From the NCBI GenBank assembly GCA_029862285.1, contig JAOTXR010000195.1, forward strand, positions 1 through 5,055: a DNA stretch of 5,055 nt. Direction: 5' to 3'. Made by a program: the position numbers and the translations under genes. The DNA comes from Gammaproteobacteria bacterium. GTDB lineage: Bacteria; Pseudomonadota; Gammaproteobacteria; Steroidobacterales; JABDKV01. Below the pieces are notes generated by a model, which saw only the letters and a list, made by a program, of their open reading frames with translations, was not told the origin of the DNA and made no database searches. Position 1 is the stretch's first letter. The number at the start of each line of letters is the position of its first letter. This document shows positions 1 to 5,055 of the stretch, piece after piece.

Positions 1-1
1 T

Positions 2-568
2 CTGGAGATTCACGACACCAAATACGCCGCCATCGATGCCGATGGCGAGCAGATGCCTGACGCAGTCGGTTCCTGGTCGTGTGCGCTGGATCAGTACACG
101 GGTCTGATGTGGGAAGTAAAAACCGATCAGGCCGGTGCTCATGACTGGCGCAATACTTACAGCTGGTACGATCCCGACGAATCGAACCAGCCGGGTGGAC
201 TGGACTATCGTGGCACCGCAGACGGTGGCGAATGCGCGGGCAGCGACTGTGACACCTGGGCCTATGTGCAGGCAGTCAACGAGGCAGGCCACTGTGGCTA
301 CCACGATTGGCGGTTACCCTTGCGCGACGAACTCGCCTCGATCAGTGATCTGCGCAAAATCGATACGCCACCGACCACCAACATGAAATATTTTCCACAT
401 ACACAGCCGGGCGAATACTGGACCAGCAACGATTATCATTTCCAGTTCGATGCCGCGTGGGCCTGGAATTTTTTTTATGGACATGACCGTGTCGACTGGA
501 AAAAATCGCCCAAACCGGTACGACTGGTTCGAGGCGAGGCGCTCAAGCTTTCGCGCACGAAAGACTGA
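2..568 (+). CDS. DUF1566 (Lcl C-terminal) domain protein, 5' partial
   Basis: The frame is open to the left edge, so the true start and any signal peptide lie outside the window; the internal ATG at 53 is unlikely to be the start because the family pattern already runs before it. Visible family signatures are W-S-C-x-L-D-x-x-TGLMWE near the beginning, a tYsWy-like stretch, CGYHDWRLPLRDEL in the middle, a YWTSNDYH segment, and a closing VRLVRG. These match the DUF1566/Lcl_C domain, found in secreted or surface-associated bacterial proteins and related to the formylglycine-generating/C-type-lectin-like fold. Four cysteines (in WSC, GEC, SDC and GHCG) could form disulfides, which fits an extracytoplasmic location. 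No precise biochemical role is known to me for this domain. The gene ends 12 nt before the ctaA-like gene and in the same frame, so co-transcription is likely. Domain assignment is strong; function is unassigned. Confidence 0.86.
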   Translation: MEIHDTKYAAIDADGEQMPDAVGSWSCALDQYTGLMWEVKTDQAGAHDWRNTYSWYDPDESNQPGGLDYRGTADGGECAGSDCDTWAYVQAVNEAGHCGYHDWRLPLRDELASISDLRKIDTPPTTNMKYFPHTQPGEYWTSNDYHFQFDAAWAWNFFYGHDRVDWKKSPKPVRLVRGEALKLSRTKD

Positions 569-580
569 CCGGGCAACGCT

Positions 581-1555
581 GTGTCTTTAGCAAAGGTCGC
601 CTTGCTGCTGGTTATCGTCCTGGTGTCGTTGAGCGCCTACTTGCGTCTGTCGCATTCGGGTATCGGTTGTCCCGATTGGCCATCCTGTTACGGACAGATC
701 GGGTCACCGCCGACGGCCGCTACGCAGGCCGATGCACAGGGAACATACGAACAAATGGGTGTCCAGGCCAGCGAACCGCTGGCATGGGCCACGCCCTTGC
801 ATCGATTGGTTGCCAGTGTTTTGGGCCTGGTCATCGTGTTCTTGAATGTCGGCGCGTTGCGGCAAAAACGACATCGCCTGCTGGCACTGGCGCTACTCGC
901 ATTAACGCTGTTTCTTGCCGTGCTGGGGATAAAATCAGGTAGCCTGCACAGCCCGGCTGTGGTTATGGGCAATCTCGTTGGCGGCTTTCTCATGCTCGCT
1001 TTGCTCGGCTGGATGGTTTTCAATTCCGGCCAGTCAAGCGGGGCAGGTCGTAGCCTGCACACCTGGGCAGTGGTCGCAATCGTCTTGCTGGGTTCCCAGG
1101 TGGTGCTTGGCGGACTGACCAGCGCAAATTTTGCTGCCACCGCCTGCATGACTTTGCCGGACTGTAATGGAGCCTGGTTGCCCGGGATCGAGTTGTTCAC
1201 CGCTTTCGACCTGTCCCGGGTACACGAAGTCAATAGCCAGGGCGTCGCCACCGGCGGCGGCGAGCGTGCGGCAATTCACATGACACACCGCCTGGGTGCT
1301 TTGCTGACACTGGCTGTTCTGCTGGTGACGGGTGTCATCGCGTTGCGCGCCGATCGGAAATTTCGCCTTGTCGCAATTACAATCATTGTGCTTGCGATAA
1401 CCGAGTTCACCATTGGCGTTGCCGCGATCCTCACCAGCCTGCCGATCGCTCTGGCAGTGGCGCATAACTGGGTTGCCGCGTTGCTGGTACTGGCACTGTT
1501 GGCCTTGCTGGCGCCGCCACGTAGCGAAACCAGTCGTCCTGGATCCAGGCTATGA
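581..1555 (+). CDS. ctaA: COX15/CtaA family heme A synthase (divergent)
   Basis: The family converts the C8 methyl of heme O to a formyl group, giving heme A for aa3-type cytochrome oxidase, in the inner membrane. The 324-residue product has about eight hydrophobic segments (roughly 4-22, 72-92, 98-117, 124-147, 158-180, 231-254, 261-285, 289-310) in the family's two-half layout. Seen motifs: RLSHSGIGCPDWPSCYG in the first loop (C30/C36), ACMTLPDCNG in the second-half loop (C189/C195), IHMTHRLGAL (H236) and AHNW (H295). H74 lies in TPLHRL. Two usual features seem changed: the ExxHR glutamate is T71, and the fourth-helix histidine (usually HLLGG) is N131 in GNLVGG. GTG 581 is the only common bacterial start codon between the in-frame TGA at 566-568 and the first helix; no clear Shine-Dalgarno precedes it, suggesting coupling to the upstream gene. 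The stop overlaps the sco start by ATGA. Family is confident; catalytic activity is less certain. Confidence 0.9.
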   Translation: MSLAKVALLLVIVLVSLSAYLRLSHSGIGCPDWPSCYGQIGSPPTAATQADAQGTYEQMGVQASEPLAWATPLHRLVASVLGLVIVFLNVGALRQKRHRLLALALLALTLFLAVLGIKSGSLHSPAVVMGNLVGGFLMLALLGWMVFNSGQSSGAGRSLHTWAVVAIVLLGSQVVLGGLTSANFAATACMTLPDCNGAWLPGIELFTAFDLSRVHEVNSQGVATGGGERAAIHMTHRLGALLTLAVLLVTGVIALRADRKFRLVAITIIVLAITEFTIGVAAILTSLPIALAVAHNWVAALLVLALLALLAPPRSETSRPGSRL

Positions 1556-2184
1556 GACAAAAAGCGTTCGTCATCGTTTTGGCCGTATTGATTATGACGC
1601 TGTCACTGGTCTGGTACCGTGGCGTCGCGCCTGGCCTGCAGCCGGCCTCACAGACCGATTTGCTGGGTACGGTATGGCCGGATCCCCGGCCGTTGCCGGA
1701 GTTTCAGCTCTCAGACCACAGTGGCGAGACATTTGACCGGGATCGATTACGCGGACAATGGACACTGATGTTTTTCGGTTATACCTCCTGTCCGGATATT
1801 TGTCCGACGACGATGTTTACTCTGCGCAACGTGGCAGCCGAGATGGACAAGTCCGGTGTCACCGCGCCAACCGTCGTATTGGTCACAGTGGACCCGCAGC
1901 GAGACGACGCGGCGAACCTGGCCCGTTATGTCGGCAATTTCAATCCGGACTTTTTCGGTGTCCGCGGCCCGGACGATGAGTTGCATGTGCTCACCATGCA
2001 GATCGGTGCGATGTATGAGCGTGACGCAGCGGACGAGCAGGGCAACTACGATGTCGCCCACAGTGCCTCGCTGTTCCTGGTCGATCCGCAGGCGCGGATG
2101 CATGCGGTTTTTTCACCACCACATAAACCTGCTGACATCGCACAGAAACTGACGGCGATTCGCCTGCAATACGAACAGGGTTGA
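1552..2184 (+). CDS. sco: Sco1/SenC/PrrC family copper chaperone
   Basis: Sco proteins are membrane-anchored thioredoxin-fold proteins that bind copper and help build the CuA centre of cytochrome c oxidase subunit II; some also act as thiol-disulfide reductases. The 210-residue product has an N-terminal anchor at about residues 5-21 followed by WYRG, with no lipobox cysteine, so the domain should face the periplasm. The copper-site motif is complete: FFGYTSCPDICP with C80 and C84, the VTVDPQRD strand-turn (D114), and the distal histidine H170 in VAHSASLFLVDP. Length is normal for the family. The start is set by the ATGA overlap with the ctaA-like gene; AGG at 1547-1549 is too close for a good ribosome-binding site, so translational coupling is likely. 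Pairing with a heme A synthase family gene fits a role in oxidase assembly. Confidence 0.95.
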   Translation: MRQKAFVIVLAVLIMTLSLVWYRGVAPGLQPASQTDLLGTVWPDPRPLPEFQLSDHSGETFDRDRLRGQWTLMFFGYTSCPDICPTTMFTLRNVAAEMDKSGVTAPTVVLVTVDPQRDDAANLARYVGNFNPDFFGVRGPDDELHVLTMQIGAMYERDAADEQGNYDVAHSASLFLVDPQARMHAVFSPPHKPADIAQKLTAIRLQYEQG

Positions 2185-2190
2185 AGCGAT

Positions 2191-2207
2191 CCGGGAGCGG
2201 TTTCCGG
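2191..2207 (+). other. Small stem-loop after sco
   Basis: Six base pairs (CCGGGA with TTCCGG, one G-U) enclose a five-base loop, starting six bases after the sco stop. There is no following T-run, so it is not a classical intrinsic terminator. It could protect the 3' end of the ctaA-sco transcript or be chance. Confidence 0.3.
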
Positions 2208-2428
2208 CCACGATTCCCCGCCGCGGCGCGTTGCCATTTCTATCCCTGGAACGTTGCCCTTCGATACGGCCCCCCTGCGTCGGTGCAGGCAATGGCCGCT
2301 TTCTGTTCCCCAGTCTGGCCCTGGAGTTGTGCCAAGTCTATGAAGATTATGAAGAAGTCGTGCACGAGGCTACGGAACACGAGCTGAAGCACGGAAGAAT
2401 TTGGCACAGGGTCCGGTACACTTAGTCT
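2208..2428 (+). promoter_or_regulatory. Intergenic region, probable promoter of the TPR gene
   Basis: No convincing gene is seen in this gap. As it separates the oxidase-assembly genes from a gene of unrelated function, it probably carries the promoter of the latter. A -10-like TACACT at 2417-2422 ends six bases before the ATG at 2429, but no good -35 is found 16-18 bp upstream. An 8-bp direct repeat TATGAAGA (2339-2346 and 2348-2355, 9-bp period) is the only other pattern noticed. No Shine-Dalgarno sequence is seen in the usual window before 2429. Promoter placement is inference. Confidence 0.3.
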
Positions 2429-4690
2429 ATGTTCTTGCTGCGGCAGTTGTTCAACGAGCTGCGCCGCCGACAGGTGTTCCGCGACGCGGCACTGTACATA
2501 GTCACCGCGTGGGTGGCACTGCAGGTCGCCGATCTGGCGCTGCCTGCATACGGACTCCCTGAGAACGCTATCCGCTACGTGTGGATCGCCGTATTGCTGG
2601 GTTTCCCGTTAGCATTACTCTTTACCTGGCGATATGAACTCACGCCAGAAGGAATAAAGCGCACGCCTCCGGCAGATCCCGACTCTTCCCGGGATCTCTC
2701 TCTCAGGTTGCCAGACTACGCGATCCTTGCTGGCATGTTGCTCATAGTTGGAGTCGGAATCACTCAGTTGATTACCACGTTCAGGACTTTCGACACCGGT
2801 CAATCCGTCGATGCCCGCCAGACCGCAATTGTCCCTGTACAAAGCAATTCAATCGCGGTCCTCCCTTTCGCAAATCTGACACCCAATGAGGACAACGATT
2901 ATTTCTCAGATGGTATTGCTGAGGAATTGCTGCATAAGTTGACTCGAATCGAGAATCTCAAGGTTGTAGCACGAACCTCCTCATTCTATTTCAAGGGCAA
3001 GAAGGAACGTATTCAGGATATCGCGCAACGGCTCGGTGTGAGGCATATTCTCGAAGGCAGCGTTCGGCAGTTCGAGCAGAGGCTGCGCATCACAGTCCAG
3101 CTCGTTGACGCGGTTACCAGCTTTCAACTTTGGTCGAAGGAGTTTGACCGTGAGCAGGGTGACATCTTCGCCATTCAGACTGAACTGGCGGAATCGGTTG
3201 TAACGTCGTTGCACGGGGCACTGCTGGGCGAAGAGTGTAAAGACTGTCCCGCGCAAAGCGCGAGCGCATCGGATGAATACGTGGCAGCATTGAAGACGAG
3301 ACTTGATGCTGGATCTACACGGAGTTTTGCCGCCTTTGATCACTACTTGCGAGGAAGAGAAGCGAACGCAAAAAGGACGGTTGAGTCGTTGGATCGCGCA
3401 GTTGTACAGTTCCGAAAAGCGATCGAGTTAGACGATAACTTTGCGATGGCTTATCTGGGTTTGGCTGAAGCACATGTATTCCAGCACCACTACGGCAGTC
3501 TATCGCCGAGTGAATATTTCACCAAGGTGGAAACGCTACTCGACCGCGCGCTGGAGATTGATACGCTGGGACTCGCATACGGCTTGCGAGGTGTCCTGGA
3601 AACTGACAGGCGCAACTACGTGAGCGCAGAGACTGCCTTTGGTCGCGCGCTCAAGTTGGCTCCTGGTGATGCCATTATCTACATATGGTATGGGCGGCTG
3701 CTGCGCTTGCTCGGTCGTCATGACGAAGCGCTGGACGTAGGTCGCATGTCGGCACACCTGGACCCGTTCTCCGCAGTCAGTCGAGTAAACCTGGCTTCGA
3801 CTTACGAAGGCATCGGTAATTTTTCTGCTGCGGTCAATGAGTATCGACGTGCGCTTGAAATCGATCCCGGGTTGACCGTCGCATACGATTCCATGGCGTT
3901 ATTGCACCAATATGCGTTCGGTCGACTGGACCAGGCTGCCGAATTCTTTCAGAAATCCCACGGTCTGGATCCGGACAACCCGCGTATCCTGCGCTGGCTC
4001 AGTGGTATCTACATGGGGCTTGGCGACGTCATCGAGGCCGAGCGATGGCTTCACAAAGCAATGGAGCTTGACCCGGATAGTCCCTGGGGCGAGCTCCGAC
4101 TTGCGTGGATCGACGAATACCGCGGCAACGAGGCTGAAGCTCTGAATCATCTGGCCGAAGCACAACGAAAAGGATCGATCACTGCCTGGGGTACTCTCGC
4201 GGGAGTCCTCTCCATTCTGCAGTCGCGGCGGGTCAAATCAATGGATGCAGTGGCAGCACAACACTATTTCGATAGCCTGGCGGATCGCATCTACGACGAA
4301 GAGAACATTCATATAACCGGTACCAATGTGTACTCGGCATTGGATTTGGGGCGGTTTCTCGGATCGACAGGCGAGAATGCTCTTGCGCGGGAGGTGGTTT
4401 TGGCAGCGCTCGATTACCTCGATTCGGCGCCTCGCGCAGGCACTTGGGGACATCGTTGGGCGGACGCACAGGCGTATGCTTTGTTGAGAGAAGATCAGAA
4501 AGCGATCGAGGTTTTGCAGAATGCGTTCGACCAGGGATTGCTGATCGGTGAATCCTGGATTCTCAAGAAACATCCCAATTTGAGTTCGCTCTCGGGGTAC
4601 AGGGACTTTCTGGAAATAGTCGTCGCTGTAGAGGACGCCGAGATTGGGCAATTGTCATCCCTGCAGGAAGAGACAGTTTCTGGCCCTTGA
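2429..4690 (+). CDS. Membrane-anchored FlgO/TolB-N-like and TPR repeat protein
   Basis: The 753-residue protein belongs to a large family often labelled simply as TPR protein. It opens with ELRRRQVFRDAALYIVTAWVA, a family-typical start, then has hydrophobic segments at about 20-40, 47-66 and 96-115, with the family signature RYELTPEGIKR (68-78) between the second and third. With the positive-inside rule this puts the C-terminal bulk in the periplasm. Residues about 139-262 form a TolB-N/FlgO-like domain: SIAVLPFANLTPNEDNDYFS, DGIAEEL, ARTSSFYFKGK, LGVRHILEGSVR, ITVQLVDA, LWSKEFDRE and DIFAIQ. About eight TPR-like helix pairs follow from roughly 302 to 580, for example AVVQFRKAIELDDNFAMAYLGLAEA and SAAVNEYRRALEIDPGLTVAYDSMA. 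The C-terminal 670-730 segment is also family-typical. A CxxC (C270, C273) sits between FlgO-like and TPR parts. ATG 2429 is fixed by the in-frame TAG at 2423-2425. No CadC-type DNA-binding or cyclase domain is present. The partner and cellular role are unknown; a protein-interaction scaffold is likely. Confidence 0.9.
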   Translation: MFLLRQLFNELRRRQVFRDAALYIVTAWVALQVADLALPAYGLPENAIRYVWIAVLLGFPLALLFTWRYELTPEGIKRTPPADPDSSRDLSLRLPDYAILAGMLLIVGVGITQLITTFRTFDTGQSVDARQTAIVPVQSNSIAVLPFANLTPNEDNDYFSDGIAEELLHKLTRIENLKVVARTSSFYFKGKKERIQDIAQRLGVRHILEGSVRQFEQRLRITVQLVDAVTSFQLWSKEFDREQGDIFAIQTELAESVVTSLHGALLGEECKDCPAQSASASDEYVAALKTRLDAGSTRSFAAFDHYLRGREANAKRTVESLDRAVVQFRKAIELDDNFAMAYLGLAEAHVFQHHYGSLSPSEYFTKVETLLDRALEIDTLGLAYGLRGVLETDRRNYVSAETAFGRALKLAPGDAIIYIWYGRLLRLLGRHDEALDVGRMSAHLDPFSAVSRVNLASTYEGIGNFSAAVNEYRRALEIDPGLTVAYDSMALLHQYAFGRLDQAAEFFQKSHGLDPDNPRILRWLSGIYMGLGDVIEAERWLHKAMELDPDSPWGELRLAWIDEYRGNEAEALNHLAEAQRKGSITAWGTLAGVLSILQSRRVKSMDAVAAQHYFDSLADRIYDEENIHITGTNVYSALDLGRFLGSTGENALAREVVLAALDYLDSAPRAGTWGHRWADAQAYALLREDQKAIEVLQNAFDQGLLIGESWILKKHPNLSSLSGYRDFLEIVVAVEDAEIGQLSSLQEETVSGP

Positions 4691-4692
4691 TT

Positions 4693-4716
4693 TTGGCTGA
4701 AACGCCATTCGGCCGA
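4693..4716 (+). terminator. Candidate 3' hairpin of the TPR gene
   Basis: Nine base pairs (4693-4701 with 4708-4716, two of them G-U) close a six-base loop two bases after the TGA. The next bases are TTCCTCC rather than a T-run, so efficient intrinsic termination is doubtful; it may mark or stabilise the transcript end. Confidence 0.4.
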
Positions 4717-4734
4717 TTCCTCCGGATGCGCTAT

Positions 4735-4761
4735 AAAAAGGGCTCGAAGGGTCGTTTTTTT
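4735..4761 (+). terminator. Candidate intrinsic terminator with T7 tract
   Basis: GGCTC, loop GAA, GGGTC (4741-4753, with G-U pairs) is flanked by A5 (4735-4739) and T7 (4755-4761) that can extend the stem past one G-G mismatch. The T-run after a short stem resembles a Rho-independent terminator for the TPR gene. The stem is weak, and TATAAA at 4732-4737 could instead be a -10 element of the next gene, so the reading is tentative. Confidence 0.35.
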
Positions 4762-4830
4762 GTTGCGGGCACCCTTGCGGGAGCGAAAAACAACGACTAC
4801 GCTTAGGAGTGCCAACGGTTGCAAGGGGGC
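4751..4830 (+). promoter_or_regulatory. Structured leader that can mask the downstream RBS (candidate)
   Basis: Stem A pairs 4751-4761 with 4787-4797 (eleven positions, one mismatch). Stem B pairs 4769-4778 with 4821-4830 (ten positions, one A-G mismatch) and includes the purine-rich ribosome-binding site. The 5' arm of B lies inside the loop of A and its 3' arm lies outside, so together they would be an H-type pseudoknot. A third set, GGCAC 4768-4772 with GTGCC 4809-4813 enclosing AGCG 4782-4785 with CGCT 4800-4803, competes with both. No known riboswitch class was recognised. Pairings are seen in the sequence; regulation is inferred. Confidence 0.3.
4823..4829 (+). promoter_or_regulatory. 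Ribosome-binding site of the secreted-protein gene
   Basis: AAGGGGG lies seven bases before the ATG at 4837, at suitable spacing for a Shine-Dalgarno element. It supports that start and is the segment covered by the upstream CCCTTGC (4772-4778) in the leader pairing described separately. Confidence 0.55.
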
Positions 4831-4836
4831 AAAATT

Positions 4837-5055
4837 ATGAAAACCAAGTGCGTAATGGGCTTGGCATTACTCCTGCTAAGCCACACCGTGTCAGCAAGCG
4901 ATTTTGGTATCGGCGATCTGGCATATCATTCTCTTCCATTGACTGGCGATGCGGTCTACCTGGACCTCGTCGGCACCGATCAGATTGTCTTTCCGCTCCA
5001 TGCGGATTCAGACTTACAAGGACTGTACTCGCAGACCGTGAACCCGCAGGGTCAG
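4837..5055 (+). CDS. Secreted protein of unknown function, 3' partial
   Basis: The frame stays open for 73 codons to the right edge. The N-terminus is a typical Sec signal peptide: basic MKTK, a hydrophobic core VMGLALLLL, and a VSA cleavage site after residue 20, predicting a mature start at SDFGIG. There is no lipobox at the cleavage point (C5 is in the n-region), so a soluble periplasmic, outer-membrane or exported protein is expected. The visible mature part (including GDAVYLDLVG and DQIVFPLHAD) does not match a family I recognise. The start is supported by AAGGGGG seven bases upstream. The gene is preceded by hairpins and a T-tract, so it probably has its own transcript or is controlled separately from the TPR gene. 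Confidence 0.75.
   Translation, partial: MKTKCVMGLALLLLSHTVSASDFGIGDLAYHSLPLTGDAVYLDLVGTDQIVFPLHADSDLQGLYSQTVNPQGQ

Noticed and set aside
688..1251. 187-codon minus-strand frame opposite ctaA
   Set aside because: It lies wholly antisense to a gene with clear family motifs and membrane helices; its own composition has no domain signature.
2181..2387. 68-codon frame overlapping the sco stop
   Set aside because: TTG start, arginine/proline/serine-rich composition typical of an out-of-frame reading, and no family signature.
2231..2425. 64-codon TTG-start frame in the gap before the TPR gene, in frame with it
   Set aside because: It needs a TTG start with no ribosome-binding site, shows no recognisable motif, and ends at the TAG just before ATG 2429. 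It could be a decayed remnant but cannot be supported as a gene.
2429..4690. CadC-like transcription regulator or class III adenylate cyclase
   Set aside because: Proteins with the same FlgO/TPR half often carry an N-terminal winged-helix or cyclase domain, but here the N-terminus is three membrane segments and no DNA-binding or catalytic motif is visible.
4238..4824. Minus-strand frames opposite the end of the TPR gene
   Set aside because: They are antisense to a well-supported TPR coding region, lack motifs, and have no good start signals.
4751..4836. Known c-di-GMP (GEMM) riboswitch before the secreted-protein gene
   Set aside because: The conserved GEMM core segments (such as the GCAAAGCC-type block and tetraloop receptor arrangement) are not present on either strand.

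Overview
The window looks like chromosomal DNA of an aerobic gammaproteobacterium, possibly marine or a relative of Woeseia/Steroidobacter-type lineages. This is inferred from the cytochrome-oxidase assembly genes, the CPDWPxCYG form of the heme A synthase family, and a membrane-anchored FlgO/TPR protein of a kind common in such genomes. No rRNA, tRNA, CRISPR array, insertion sequence or phage gene is visible. All supported genes are on the + strand.

Left region (1-2184) is a compact gene string. It starts with the 3' part of a DUF1566 (Lcl) domain protein. After 12 nt comes a heme A synthase family gene (COX15/CtaA), which overlaps by ATGA with a Sco1/SenC/PrrC copper-chaperone gene. CtaA-type proteins convert heme O to heme A, and Sco proteins deliver copper to the CuA site of subunit II, so the pair would serve assembly of an aa3-type terminal oxidase. 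The heme O synthase gene ctaB, often found beside these genes, is not between them. The CtaA-like protein also appears to lack two residues normally conserved at the substrate-heme site.

Middle region (2185-4690): a 244-nt gap without a supported gene is followed by a 753-codon gene. Its product has three predicted N-terminal membrane segments, a TolB-N/FlgO-like domain and a long TPR superhelix. It looks like an independent transcription unit and has no evident functional link to the oxidase genes.

Right region (4691-5055): a 146-nt intergenic segment rich in inverted repeats precedes the 5' end of a gene for an unrecognised protein with a Sec signal peptide. In this leader, an upstream 10-nt segment can pair with the ribosome-binding site of the secreted-protein gene, and other pairings compete with it. 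This is the best candidate here for an undescribed cis-regulatory element. No complete new multi-gene system is evident. The two observations most worth following up are the divergent heme A synthase active site and the structured leader.
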